Assembly (NCBI RefSeq): GCF_035582795.1
Contig: NC_134366.1
Span: 34,680,426-34,744,425 of the forward strand
Reading direction: 5' to 3'
Length of the DNA: 64,000 nucleotides
DNA from: Mycteria americana
Taxonomy: Eukaryota; Chordata; Aves; Ciconiiformes; Ciconiidae
The notes under the pieces are model-generated. The model was given only the letters and a program-made list of their open reading frames with translations, was not told where the DNA came from and did not search any database. A program made the position numbers and the translations under genes. Of the stretch, positions 21,789 through 36,246 are shown one piece after another (positions within the stretch are counted from its first letter, which is position 1; every line of letters starts with the position of its first letter).

Positions 21789-24700
21789 TTGGAATCCAGA
21801 GTTCTGAACCCTGACACCTTTTTCCTTTGAAAGAGCACGCTTCCTCCCAACAGGAGGAGATGGCATATCCCCTTGTCCTCAGGTTCTGAAAAAGTTTCCA
21901 CAGAGAGTTTATTTAGGATAGGTGGCCAACAAAAGCTCTTGATTGTATTTGTGGCCATAGCATCTGAGAAAATATACGTGAAATAGAGCAGAATATTTTG
22001 ATACAATAGGTCTGAACTTTTTAGTCAATGATTAGGTCCCCAAAAGGCAAACCACTTATTTGTGTTCATAGATATCCTTAGAGAAGTAGTGCCATTCACT
22101 TGAAGTGCAATGAGAACTTGAAGTTAACAAGTGCTTAAGTGATTTGCTGGCTTGTGGCTTTGGTTATTCTTTAAAATGAAGTCATGAATGTAAAAGACAG
22201 GGGGCTGTGTAGAATGCTCACCACTCATGAGCAGGCAACCAAAAAACCAAAAGTAATCCATCAGTCAGACTATTAACTATCTAAAAAACTAACCTGGAAG
22301 ATAGTACCTCTTTTAATGGTTTATTTACAAAACCATTCAACCAACCAGACCATAATTTCAGTGTTCACATTCTCACCTTGGAATTTGTTCCTATTCACTT
22401 GTAGACAACAGAGAACAAACATCTGGAATGCTACACTGAAAGAAAACATCAGCATAGAATTGTCTTAATGATTAGGTGATATGTTATCTAAACATAGAGT
22501 GGAAACTCACTAATTTGCACTGTACAGGCGAAGATATTTCGTGTCATATATTTTCCTCTCTGCTTCTGTTGTACAGAATTCCAGACTGAACTGCAGTTTT
22601 TACAACATACAGAGTACTCCACATGCATGCAGTTTGGATTTCACAGGACTGTAAATAATTTTAAGTGTTTGCATTGGTTGTTGGTTTTAATCTTTTAGAT
22701 GCATGAACTCTTGAATTTTTATCAGGTTTTCACAAAACTTTGATACAGGATTATGCATCTTAAAAAATTGCATGCCTTTACTGTAAGTCCGAGAATTTAT
22801 ATCCCTAAGGCTTTCCTCTAGGATATCTTTTGACATCAAAAAGGTAAAATTATAAATAGATTCTATTTCTTTCAGATGTCTATTTAATTTTTTTCTTCCA
22901 AACACTGTAATTTAATTTTAAAGTTCACTTTGAAAATAAACAATAAACGAATGTGTTTTCAGAGATAATGTTTTCTCTTTGCTCAAAATAAAAGCAGACA
23001 TCTGGTTTCTAAATTATTATCTTTTAATTGTCTACCTAATCACTAGTTTTGTGGAATTTCAAAATAGCATTTATTTACGAATCAGAAAAATATGTTGCTG
23101 ACAGAAATCTCTTTTTGCACATGTATATGCATACAACTTGTTCTCTTTTATGTTTCATATGTATCATTTGCATCCACTTACAAACAATACCATACATTCC
23201 AAGTGTTGTAAATACAACAAACATTTTTATTGTATAGTGCTTGCTATTTTACCTAATAACAAACCCAGTTTATTCCATCAACGGGTCTATGTTTAAGTGA
23301 ATACTACTAGTGTTATGTTCATAGATGTGAATACATATATAATATTCATTTGAACTCTACTGCTTCTGGTCCTTGCTATCATTCACAGTCTATTGATATA
23401 AAACAAGTTCTATCTATCCTTCCACCCAGATGGTTGACGTTACATGTGATTGCATGAAAGCTCTGATATGAAATGCCTATGGCTTACTGGATTACCCTCT
23501 CCCCACATGTTTCAAATTAATAATAAAAAAGAAAGAAAAAAAGAACCAGTGCAATCTTGCTACAAAAGAACAAGAGTTTATTGTATAACAGGATTGCAGA
23601 TGTGGAAAGGTGCTCATAATAAGGCTACACTATTTTTGTTTCATTGTGCATCTGGAATGCCAAAGGATCTTTAAGGCACTAGGAGCTCATACTAGACAGT
23701 CTTGGCTTTTTGATTAACTTAATATTCAGAGAAACGATTCATTTTTGTAAACTCTGTGCCATTCATCATCATATTGCCATTTATGTAATCACAAAATGAT
23801 TTACAAAGTCAAGATTTTTTTCTAATTTCTGAAACAATTTTAAGACATCAAAGACTTTCAGATATAAACATCAAAGAGCTGCCCAAATCAGAGATTTCTG
23901 GCTAAGACAGTTTAGTTCATTTAATATCCTCTGGTTTTCTAAGGATTAAATTACAGCATATAAAATTCTTGGAATCTGTCTAAGGAAGCTGTACTGTATA
24001 TTTATTATTTATTACAGTATGGCTTTTTTTTGGGTCAAAGGACTTTGCGGTAGAGAAGATGCCATCTTTTCAATTTATCAAACCAGCAGCAAATTCTTGT
24101 GAAATATTAGAGGTACAATGATCTAATCCTACTGGGAATGGAGAGATGTGTTAACTGAGGAAATATTTGCACGAGCTCAGGATGAAATGCAGTTCTTCCC
24201 TTGTAATCAGCCTGTTACAGAGGGATGCTTATCTGAATTTAATAGGAATATTCTGGGGAAAAGAAAGACAAATCAAGAATGAAATGACTTTTTCACAGAA
24301 GGAATAATTTCAGTTGCCATATTTTATGGAAAACGGTAGGCTAGGTTTCCAGTATTGGCTAAGGATGTAATTCAGAAACACTTTCCATTATTTCCATGAT
24401 TTACGGCAGAGTGACATCACAGAAGCTGGTCATATGGATGCCGGGCATCGCATGCCACTGGCACACATGCAAAGTCCTAGCCAGAGAATTTAGAAAGCAC
24501 AAACAATGCAAATTGATCTAGTCAAGAAACAAATCAGTAGAGACACATGAAGTTTTTCTGTGCACAAGCAAGAATATAAGCAAATATAGTTTCATCCACT
24601 ATCCACCTAAGACAGGCAGGATATTAGGGATTGCCTTCAAGTAACCAAGGTAGGTAGAAATGTGTGTCTGGTTTACCAAATATCAAGGATGATCATGCCA

Positions 24701-26530
24701 GGGAGAACATGAAGTACAAGCTCTCTACAGAGCCTGTTCCCAAAGACTAAATAATTAAACTTCTAAATGCTTATCCTTGAAAGACATGCTACCACCCTCT
24801 CAAAAGCAGCCTACTGACTAGACCGACTGAGTTTCTGCGAATTGGGTTTCATACTACTATACAGCAAGGTTTTGCCCAGCTGGATTTCTATTCTAATGTT
24901 CACAACAGACTGGGTTAGCTTCAAGACAGTTCAGAAACACAAGCAACAAAATGTATGGTTTCTAAGTAAAAAAACATAGTTCTTTTATATTTACATTCCT
25001 ACTCTCTCTGTTAGGAAGATAATGAGATTACATGTAGAACAGTCACATCAGACCTTGAATGCAGAATTATTGTTCAAGATAAACTTCCAGGCAAAAAAAA
25101 ATATTCTATAAACAGGAACAAACACTTGACTTTTTACCAAGATTTTAATCTTGCAGATATTTCAGTGCAAAATTCTAAATTGCATGGCTGTGTATAACCA
25201 CTGGAGCTCAATTATATCATTCTCTTTGCTGATGTCCATGGAACTGTATATTATATACATACTTTGTAAAAAAATTCTGCCGGTCTTGTGCAAGCACGTG
25301 AGAAGAAGACAAGAGGGAGCATGTACCATGCTGATATAGCCCTGCTACCAGCATGAAGGAAACCCTGCACATCAGTTCTTATTTCTACCCAACATTTTAT
25401 AGTCACATACACCATTGACGAAGCTTTATGCTTAACCACTTGGAGGAGAGAGAAAACAAATTGGTATGCGAGAGAGACACAGCTACATCCTCCTCTGTAC
25501 AGTTAACCCACCCGAGAAAGAAAATAATTAACATTTTTAGACTGGGAATTGCTGTGGCTCTGGTCCCTTAACATATTTGCAAGGTGCCCATCGTGATGCA
25601 CTACACAGAGTAGGTAATTTATAGTCAGGTATAAAAGAAATTTTGTCAATGGCTTGCATTTGGTGTAGTTTAGCTTGAGTCTGGGTTAGAAGAGTCCCTT
25701 GAGAAAGGAGGGGAGGAAGGGGACAAAGGCTCCTCTCAGCCTCCATCAGGATTGGATTAAACCCAGGAAAGATAACCAGGGCTCTAGAAACTTTCAGGGC
25801 TGAATACAAAGAGCAGCCAAAGAGGAAGCCTAGGAACAAAAGCTTAATTTTAGCAGGCTTTTGAAGATGAATTTTAACTTAAGTAGGGGCTGGGATTTTC
25901 CTTTCATTGCTACCACATAACTGTTAGGAAGAAGCTAGAAACTTTGATATCTAATTTAGTTAAGAAAATTGTAGAGGTAGGCTTACAATCTCCTAGCATT
26001 TGAATATATTCTTGTCCCAGTGTTAATACAGGGAGCTTTACTGAGGGATTTATTCTGTTCCAGTACGCATCTCTGTTTGCATGTATTTGGATGAGTTGTG
26101 TATCTGCTGACAGGGTTGTGGTTCTGTGAGGATTCTTTGAAAAAGGGCTTATAATTGTGGTGGCCTGGAATTTTGTAAAAAATTTGGCTGGATTCAGAAA
26201 GGACATACAGACTTTTAAATAAACAACATTTTGATCACATTGCTATTTGTCATTCCTCAGAATATTATCCAAGGAGAACAGGAAGCTTTAAGAGGCTTTA
26301 TGTTTCTTGAGACAAGGGTCATTTTTTTATGTGTTTTGTTCAGTGCCTCTATGCAGTCAGGCTCGAGTTCTGCCTTCAGGCATTGTTAAAATAAAAATGT
26401 TACATTAAAAATTATGTCATATTTGCCCCACTCCAGTGAATAAGAGAAGTATTATTTTAGGATTAACAGCCAAATATTTCCACCACCCAGTAGCATCCCC
26501 AGAAGAGCCATAGTACTTAAGCACCTGCAG
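21789..26530. other. Non-coding gene-desert segment
   Basis: No gene or mobile element recognised. The segment at about 24320-24510 has a mixed, motif-rich texture (GTGACATCAC, CATATG E-box, ATGCAAA octamer-like words, a GCATCGCATGCC palindromic patch) unlike the surrounding AT-rich sequence and is a possible regulatory element. Short frames at 22687-22905 and 25537-25839 show no domain. Confidence 0.55.
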
Positions 26531-26545
26531 CACTCTCTCTCTCTG

Positions 26546-26595
<50 letters not shown>

Positions 26596-26660
26596 TCACT
26601 CACACTCACACTCACACTCACACTCACTCTCCCTCTCTCTCCTTCTCTCTCTCTCACTCT
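26531..26660. repeat. CTCACT-type minisatellite/microsatellite
   Basis: Imperfect (CT)n leads into (TCACTC)n at about 26546-26599, then (ACTCAC)n at 26600-26626, then (CT)n again. The plus strand has no G apart from one base near the left end. It is a simple-sequence repeat of likely variable length. Confidence 0.96.
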
Positions 26661-29600
26661 ATTCTTACCTTGCAGGCATCCTTCCTTTCTTTAGATTCCC
26701 TGCAGATGACACCTGTTCCCGTATATTCCCTGTATGCCATAAGTAGCAGCAACCTACCTTGTTTAGGCATACTTGGCACCCCTATCCTTTCCCTTAGCTC
26801 TGGTTCTGTTCATCAGTGTATTTGCACACTAGTCCTTGCCCTGGGGGTGCTTTTACTTACAATATAAGTGATTTCATTCACTTCTCATGGGCACATGGAC
26901 ACTGTGTTCTGTATGCTTTTGTCCAAGTGACCATTTATGAACACTCCCCAATGTATTCTGCAAGATTTCTTTTTATTTTAGACTCTAATTTATTGTCAAA
27001 AACAGATGCAGTGACATTCTTTATCAGTCTGATCAGCAGGCAGTGGCAAGCAGCTGGCTTTGCCTAATAATATTGATGTAACTAATAAAATGTTGTATTT
27101 GGAGAATGTAGAATTTTAAAACTTCAGTTTGACATTACTTGCCTTAAAAGTAGATAAAGTGTGTTCATATTTATAGCATTTATAATTTTAAATATTAGCA
27201 GCTCCAGTTCTTTTTCACCAACTCAAAGAATTCAGAAACAGCAGATGTTCTCATCTCAGCAGATGTTGTATCCCTTCCCATTAATTGCACAGGTGGTGAG
27301 TCTTCCAAGAGTGTGGTATCACAGTATTGCTGTTTCACTGAGTAAGCAGAGCAGCAATGACTTCCTTAGTGCTAAAGATGAATCCAATCAGGCATTTTTA
27401 TTTAAAGAGGTTTGGATTCAGTGAGAATTTGGGGTTGAGCAGAACTTGGCCACATGATTTAGTTCTGGGTTCTTTTTTTTCAACCCCAAATTAAATATTT
27501 TCATTTGTCTGATCAGTCAGAAGATGCTGCAAAATTTTGGTTTGGAGTTAACTTAAATCCCCCATACCAAATTTTTGTGGGTCCCTAGTCAGCAAACTAA
27601 AGAAGAAAAACTGTTATTCATAAAAGACTACACACAAAATTGTGTCATCTCAAATAAGCAGCTTATAATAGTTCACTAATAACAGCAGTATACATAATCC
27701 ATGGATGGTGCTCTCAGGAGATTTATTCCAAAAGACTATGAGAAGAGTTTTGACATATGAATTGCTGGTATGGCTGTTCAGACCTTTCGTGATATCTTTG
27801 TGGAGGAGGAGGTAGAAAAATCTCTAGACGTGGCTCCTGTGGCAAGACACGATCTCTCTTGTTCCTACTCAAAGGCTGACCCCAAGAGGAGAGACACAGA
27901 CTGAGCAGAGATGTGCAACATGACATCCCTCTAATAGAATGGCAGGTCTGAAACCCTGAGGGCTGAAGGGGTAAGACTGTGCTATGTAAAACTTTTCCCA
28001 TGCATGTTCCTTTTTCCTATGCAGTTATTTAGTCCAGTTTAAAAATGTGGACTTTGGCCTTTTATTGAGAAGACCACGTGGGTAGTTAAACTGTGTGGGA
28101 TTTGTTTAATTGGGGCTTAACTCATCTGTAAGACGATCCTTTACGATATAAAGTGATTTCCACCCTGTTGATTAACTAACCCTATTGAATAAATGGCTTA
28201 TGCAGATGTTCAAACAGCATTGTCACGTATACGAACAGTATCAATGGGCTGGTGAGTTACTGAGTGGTAGTGAGGTCCTGCATGATATGTGTGCTCTCTC
28301 TTCCTAGTGACTTCAGTGAGCATTAACTGTCACTTGAGAGATGAAGAGCAACTTGTGGACCTAAAATTAAATGTACTGGAAAAACTCTTCAGCTGGTAAA
28401 AATTTGGATGTGCCAATTTCCAGCTGTTGAATAGTTGGTATGATATATTGAGTCCTCATGGCTCAGAACTATGTGTAAAGCTTGGAATAATAAAATCAGT
28501 GCTTCTTAAGGGTATAAACAGACTCCACATGTTTTGTTAAATTAGTCACTTAATGATTGAATTATATTTTAAAGGAGTCCATTCTAGTTAATCTTTGTTG
28601 GTATGAACTCTTTAAAATATGGTCCTTTTGAAGATGCCTCAGCTACTCTAGTACATGCCAGATGCTCACCACGGCTATCCCTCTAATTTCCCTCATTCCA
28701 GATAGGTTAACAAACAGAAGTGATGGATATGCATGATGATAATGTTAAGTTTCATATTTCAGTAGTCAGGCTGTTCACTCTTCATGTCTTGAAAGTCCTG
28801 GGAATTTAAACCTGACCCCCAGAAGATGTATGCTCTTAACTTTTGGACTTCCTTTTAGATCATGTATCATGTAAGTACAAAATTCATTATATCATTGCTT
28901 GTAAAGTCTGTGCCAAATTGCAAAAATTTTAACTTACAGAAAGGATTAACCAATCCTTTCTGCTTCTATTATTTTCTTGTCTCAATGGCTCTGCAGGGAT
29001 TGCTGCGGTCTCATTATTTGTGAGACATGATACAGTATGGGACATGATAAAAAAAAGGTAAGGAGACCCTTGATAATTTCCCTAGGCAATGCTATCTATG
29101 TCTCAGACAGTTCATATGGTAATTGTGTTTATGTGAGCTCACCCTGGAACTATAAATCTCATGTCTTGTAATGGAGGAGGTTTTGAGGTGTTTTGGGCTA
29201 GCTTTTTCTGCTGCTTCAGTTATGACATTATATCCATATAAATAAAAATGGTTTGCTAGCAAAAGTGATGCCTGCAAATGGATGAAGAAAGACCACAACT
29301 AAGATGTAACCTTCTAGCTAGCTGTAACATAAAATATATGTTTATAATTCTAAGCCAAGTAAGTAATTTTTAATAGTGTACCACATAAAATAAATTTATT
29401 GTTGTACCTCAGCAGTTTCAGGATTTCACAAGACGAGCATGATATTTCTTGTCAAGTGACACCTATATTTTTTTTCAGACTGATAAATATAAACATGGAA
29501 ATAGAAATGCGTTCTTGACATAGAAACAGTATTGGTTTAGAAGCCTATCCATCTTTCTTAATATAAAATATCTGGGAAATTAGCATGGGACTTAAACCAT

Positions 29601-32167
29601 TTGGAAACCTGACTAAGTTTTGAATAAGTGCTTCCCTCTTTTCTGTAAATAGTGGAAAAGATATTTCTCAGCACATCGGCTGCACTCTAATTACAGACTA
29701 TGATACTAAGAAATAAGATAATGATGGAGACTGTCAGCCATAACACTTTCTGGTGAGCCACTGCTGTCATTTTTTGCCCAAAATATGACTGACATCCTTC
29801 CTTTAACCCTCCCACCCCTTACTCTTTATGTATGTTGGCACGGTGGCCCTGCAACTATGTGGAGCACCATATTTTCGTTGCTAAGCGCTTGGAGAGAGTG
29901 AGCCATGGGAATCTTTAGCTATAATTTGTACTGAATTCTTTGAGGCTTCCCTTCAGCATGAACAAGCAGTGGAACTTTTAACTCATCCATTGGCATTATT
30001 GATGAAGCGGTGCTTGGCTTTTAGCACGTTTGAAGGCCAGTGTCTGCTGAGTGATGTCTAAATAACAGAATCACCAGACTGTCATTTATAAAGGTTTAAA
30101 CATGGTGAATCATATTCGCCATTATTAAGACCAGGCACACTTCCAGTGTCTTCAGGGAATGGCACTTACTTTATCTCAAGTTAATTTGGTCCTGAATCTT
30201 CAAAGTACCCTTGTAAATGAAAACTATTCTAATTAGAGTTGAGTGAAAAATTAGCATGGAGCTTACATTTATGAATAGTGTGATTTGACCAGAAATCCAT
30301 GGGAAAGCTGGAGGCGCCAAGTTCTTCTAGGCAGCATGCTAATTGAAGATGGGAATTCTGCCATCCCACACAAAATTCTGATGCCTTAAATTTTGCTTTA
30401 ATCTGAAAATGAAGACATCTATTTTATTATCTGTTCTTCCCTATGTATATTCTTCCTGCCTCACAATCTTTTCTTTCTCTCAGGTTAGCACTTATTCAAC
30501 ATTTTATTCTTTTTACTAAAATGAAAAACACTTAAATAATTAATAAAAACATTAACAAATTGAAAGTGGAACTCAAGAACTGATGATCCAACTTTTCTCA
30601 TTTTGCCATTTCTGTTAGGTCTGTCTCCAGGCCCAGGTAGATGCTAATTCACCATCTATGATCAGTTCGTACAGGGAAGCTTTTCTTCGCACAGACACTG
30701 AAGCACAGACACTATTTCTTTGTTTCCCTTCTTTCTTTACTCCATTCTTTACCAGAAGGAAAAAAATGCATCAAAACTAATATAATTTCAGGTAGACTAC
30801 ATACCAGAACAGATATTTGGCGTAATAATTGACTGATTGATAATGGGACACCCTTATGTACAATGTACTACATACTTGACAAGCTGGATTGGTTAACAGC
30901 AGTTGCTACTCTGAATAGATGATTGAAATATTTTGAGCAGTACACTTTCAGAAAGGAAAGAATAAATTATCTATGTAGGGACAACTTTTTTTTCCACAGT
31001 CATTCATGCAAACATTTTTGTAAAAATTAGAGGTATAAGAACAATGTCCCAAATATTCAGTCATTGCTTGACCATGACACATAATGGAAAAATGTCAATC
31101 CATTCACGTTTAATCATTATTATTAATGGATTATCATTACTACTTTCATATTGACGCTGAAAGCTTTCATTGAATTCTTTAGAAGATTCTAAGTGTAAAT
31201 TTACTGGTTAGGAGTCTGAGGGAAAGAACAGGAAAGTATTAAGGATGAAATTGTTGCTTTGCCTGTTTCAGAGCTTAAGGGTGTTTTCTTCTTCCCATAA
31301 ATATGAGAGGTAAAGCCCCAAAACTGGGCTGTTCTAAGGATAGATAATAATGTCAATAGGCTAGATGGAGAGTGGCACCTAAAACCACCAAATACTTGCC
31401 TGAATAAGCACAGCTTCATGTTAATAAAGTTAGAATCTTTTCTCTAAAACATAAGCAGAAGTAGTTTGAAACTTATTTTTCCCAAGATAAATGATAGGTT
31501 GTCAGTAAAATCCACAAGCTTTTCATTCTGTTTTGCCTCAGTACAGTTTTGTTTACTTTTCTGGAGATGACAAGCTTGTTACTGGTTTCTAAATCAGTCT
31601 CTCACAATTTTGAGACTTGAAACTTCATAATGCATTTTGGGTTTTCTTTTATTTGCTTCTGTATACTGGACTCTTCACAACTTATTTGTGTCTGGTATTC
31701 AAGTTTTTTTCTAGAACCACAAATGAGCAGAGTGAAATTCTCACTTTCTCATGTCTTGCCAGGCACAGGGTCTTTAAGAAAACCAGTACACATTTTGAGA
31801 CTCAAGAGACAATCTCAGTGGTTAGCTGATTTGACCAGGAAATCCAGGTTATGCCTTAGTGAATACAGTCTTAAATAATTTGTATGCCCAATACATTGGC
31901 AGAAAGTATTAGTAGTGAACATGCCCCTTGGCGATTAACATTGTAGATGAACAAAATAAATACATCTTCACTGACATATGTACTAGCTCATCTCCTTTTG
32001 ACTCAAATGCACAGTGCTGAAGTGCACGATATGGAAACCAGATACTCTCTGCTCTATGGAAAGTAGCTATTCTTTCAACATCTCTGTGGCAGCTGTGTGC
32101 TGTCTGATTGCTGTGTCTGCCTGTAAGCTGTCATGTACTTGCACTTCACAGGCAGCAAAAAGGATAC

Positions 32168-32220
32168 GTGGAGATCCCATTTGCTCTGATAGGTGGAGAT
32201 CCCATTTGCTCTGATAGGTG
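32168..32220. repeat. 25-bp tandem duplication
   Basis: The 25-bp unit beginning GTGGAGATCCC and ending CTGATAG occurs at 32168-32192 and again, identical, at 32193-32217, followed by the first three bases of a third copy. Perfect identity indicates a recent slippage or duplication event. Confidence 0.95.
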
Positions 32221-33436
32221 AAGGGTACATACAATGTTTGTGCTCATTAAGCAATGGGATTCCCATCACTTCCAGAACTGATGACTACAAACTACTACTT
32301 TTTCACTATTTCAAGATTGGCCTTTTGTAATATGAATTTCTGGCCTGCAACCAACTGACTCAATAGCGTCTTTCACTACATTAATGCTGTCCTTCTTCTC
32401 TTGGCTCTTTTCCTTTTGCGTGTTTATGTTAGCGCTTGTCCTCATAACGTCTTTTAGGAAAGCTAGCTTAAATTCATATTTCATTCATGTGGATTGTTTA
32501 ATTTGAATTAAACAGCAGTGTAGACATAGTGCAGCTTATGTCGTTTCTCACTCAGATGAACTTCCCTAAGTGGCCCTATTTTGTTCTCTCTTTTTAAATG
32601 GTTTGTAAAGGCCTGCAACACCTGTATCATTCTTCAACTCTTCTATATATCTACTCATTCGAAATGCTTGTTTGGTTTTTTTTTTCCTTCCTCTCCTTCT
32701 TTATCTTTCTCCCTTTTATTACTTTTTCTAGTAGTTTTGGCACTCTTTGACAATATGCCTTCCAGGAATGGGTACATTTTCCCCCTTCCTGGCAATTCAT
32801 ATGAAGAGCTCTTGTTCTGGACTTTCCCCAGGACTCTCTGTATGATTGAATGCCCTAGGAAAGGTCATCTAATTGACATGTACTTAATCAACTTTCTGGT
32901 ACCCAGTGTTTCCTGCTCATTGCATCAGCTGGAATTTTGTTGCCCTCTCTGTAATAGCTTTTCCTTGGAGATTCTGCTGTATTTAAGTATAGCATTTTTC
33001 TCCATATCAGGTTCTATCTGGTTGACTTTAACAGGACCGTATTCTCCACTGATATAAAGTAATTGGTTACACTTGAATTCTTTTGTATCAAGAAAGATTT
33101 TAACCCTTTTCTACTTCTCTTGAGGAAGGATGCTTTGCTGCTTTCTGTATTATCTTAAGCTGTGTTCAGCACTTTTTTAGCTTTCTATTTTTGAGGCATG
33201 AGGCTAAAACCTTTGGTCTACAGGTCATGATTGTTAAAAAACTACTAGCTTATCCTTTAGCTCAATAGGCAGAGATAATAAAGTGAGCACTGGATCCCAA
33301 AGCAACTCAGTAACTAACAAAAATACATAGGATCTCTATAATGATTTTTCATTCACATGTTTCATGGGTTTAAGATGCTCCTACAAACCTCAGTAAGGCC
33401 AAAAGACCTATGTGCTTTCTGCTTCCCTATAAAACG

Positions 33437-33456
33437 TGAGACTTTATAAAGTCTCA
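33437..33456. repeat. Perfect 20-bp palindrome
   Basis: TGAGACTTTATAAAGTCTCA equals its own reverse complement, with no spacer. It could extrude as a cruciform or bind a dimeric protein. No partner gene is adjacent. Confidence 0.9.
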
Positions 33457-36246
33457 TGCTTGACTGTTGGCAGCCAGCTGTTGATTGTACTCACGTTAAA
33501 GGAGTTTTCCGTGTCCTGACTCAAAGCATTTCAGATTATAACCCTTGTCTTCCTAAAGGTGGTGAGTACACTAGGTTATGGATATATTACCCACACTGCT
33601 AACAGTAGAAATGTGGAAACCTCTAGAAAAAAATCCACAAGGGGGAACTGACATTGGTGTGCCCCAGTCCTGCTTACTGGCTGTTACTTGGTGTTGTTCC
33701 TTGATCTCAAGAGACCAGGTGCCACGTAAGGAGCGAGAAGAATCTCCTGTTTGGTGGTTGCAGACATAAAAGTAGTGGTCTGACTATTAATAATAAGCCT
33801 GGATTTGATGTTTACTTATTGTATCAGCTTTTGGAAGAAACTTGTCTGAAATTGTACCAAAGGAGGGTGGGCAGAGGTGAAGCTACAGGGTCTAAGCTTC
33901 ACCTGCAGGAGGCCTGCCAGCCAGTCCCAGGGAAAGGACGAACCAGCATGCTCCTGTGTTTTCTACAGACTATTATAATTCACCTCAGTGGTTTTATAAT
34001 CATGTAGTTTTCCACCTTGTTATGTGTTTGACATAAATTTTTTGAAACTGTAGCTAGACAAAGGAATGAAAATTGCATTTTTAAAGGATGGTTTGTTTAG
34101 TGTCATGTTAGATAAATTCAGTACTGCACTCATTGAAATCAGTTACAGCTTGGGCATCCTGTCCAGTAAGACTTGTATTTATTCCTTTATCCTGATTATG
34201 CATCCATTTACATATGTACTGAATAATTCTTGAAGAGGAGAGAAGAAAAAAGGGACTGCAAGTTAAATAGGAATCTCATAGTTCTATTAGAGATGGACCT
34301 GGAGAAAGTTACCACATTTTTACTTTCTCTTCCTTGCTTAACTTCTCTCTTTTCCTTTCTGCTCTAATCTTTTTATTTTATTGAAAAGAAAGCACAAAGG
34401 AGGAAGTTGAGCCCCAAATGCTACAAATATGAAATATTCAGAATGGAATTTAAGCCAGAAGAGGTCAAGAAATTCAGAGATAAGATTTCTTCAATCTTAG
34501 GCCCCTTCCTTGATCTCCTCTCAACAGTATTCTTGCATCTTTCTTCCCATACCACCCTTATCTGAGTCCCTTGTGAAAATGAATTAAGATAGGACTTTCT
34601 GATAGGGAAATTCCTGGATGTCAATTTACCTGTGCAATCTGATAACTTACTGAAATCAGTGTAGGAAACGTGTCCGTGCTCCTGGCTTAATTAACTCATA
34701 TCTGTAAGATAAATATTGGCCATTGCCCAGTACTAAATGGCTATGTAATCAAAGCCTCTATCGTAATTCTGAGACACAAGGGACAAAGATAAGGGTCCAT
34801 TGTAAAGTGGACCATAGAGAGAAACAGGGTTAGTCTTTTTTGCATCACAGAGCTATTCCAGCAGTGTGTTTTCATGAGCTAAGCATGTCAGTAAAAAGAA
34901 GGGTTTGCACAAGGAAGGAGTTGTCTACCCATCAATTAGTCAGCAAAACCAAAAACATGTAAGAACCTGTTTTGGGACTGAGGTTGTAATCTAAGAGGTT
35001 GACTAAGAGTATTTAGTGCTGAGCTTTCTGAACAGCAAGATAGCAGTTAAGAAACAGGTGATGCTTTTATTTGTGTCTGGTGACGAGAAGAAAATCCACA
35101 GTCCCGTGCAAGTCTTGAGCATCATGGTGGCTTTACCCAGCTCCATATTATTCCAGTGTTTGGCTCTTCCATTTCCTCTGAATTTTTTGGATAAATTTTT
35201 CATTTATCTGCCTTGTGTTTTATCTAAAGTAATTAGACAAAAGCACAACAGAGAGGTGTGATGGGAATGAATGCTTGTATGGAATTTTGAAGATCAAGAT
35301 TAGCTGGTGAATAATAATATGTGGCAAAGCCTCAGGCAGCTAATAACTATTTATAGACATGTCCACCAAGTATGAATTAGGTTCTGCTTGAATTGAAATC
35401 AGAATGGTTTTGTTTTGTTTTTGCTTTCAGCTCCAGTGGAAATAAAATCATGTCCTTTATGTCCAAAATAAGAATGTTCCAGGCCAGGACTGTGTGAAAA
35501 TAAGATACATTCTTTCATATAGTGTGATTTCTCTAAACCGTCCCCCACGCTAAAATATGGTACATTACAAAAGAAATGCTTTAACAGTTTTGGCAAGCAA
35601 GCTATGGAGTGATGAGTTACAGCGTAGCTGGCAGTACTGTAGGCATCATAGGTAATTAAGTTCAATATGAGATGTTTATTACAGAGTGAAAATAATGATC
35701 TGATCCAGCTGACTTAGAAGTTGATACCAGTGCTTGCTTCACCTCTTTATTTGTTGGCATGTGTATGTAAATACTCAATGCTTTGAATATAGGGACACTA
35801 AATTCTCTTCCACCTTGTTGATTCTACACTTTTAATATTGTCTTTATGTGATGAGACATTTCTTATCTTTAGATTATTAATTTAAAAAGACACCCCCCCT
35901 TGACCATATCCTGATTTGTTTTGCAAACCTAAAGCTACTCTACTGATGTTGTGTGTCAGGTCTTGGTTTGGTACTGTAAGTATATTAGCCTTGGTTCTTC
36001 CTTCCTCTCCTACCTGCCCCAGCCACCTGAATAAAGATATAACATGTTAAGTAGATTGATGTGCTAAAACAACTCCTTTCTATTCTTTCTGTCTATGAAT
36101 TGTTGAGATCTAGTCAACTGTCCTGTGAAACCACTGTCCCATGCTAGCTTTCATGGTGGATAAAAATGAAGAGGACAAATAGTATGGTCCAATTGACATT
36201 CGTGGCTCAGGGATCTATATTTATTGAAAAGAGCTTTTCTAATATT

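Larger units (their letters stand above)
26661..36246. other. Non-coding gene-desert segment, repeat-poor
   Basis: Nearly 10 kb with no recognisable gene or dispersed repeat. The stretch at about 29880-30330 is rich in homeodomain-type words (TCTAATTAGAG, TTTATAAAG, CATTATTAAG) and is a possible conserved regulatory element. It also contains a short tandem duplication at 32168-32220 and a perfect 20-bp palindrome at 33437-33456, listed separately. The 158-codon frame at 32581-33057 is hydrophobic only because the strand is pyrimidine-rich. Confidence 0.55.

Noticed and set aside
32168..32220. CRISPR-like direct repeat
   Set aside because: Two head-to-tail copies without spacers in a vertebrate genome: a simple tandem duplication.
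32581..33057. 158-codon hydrophobic frame resembling a membrane protein
   Set aside because: Phe/Leu/Ser richness follows from a pyrimidine-rich strand; no family, splice context or promoter recognised.
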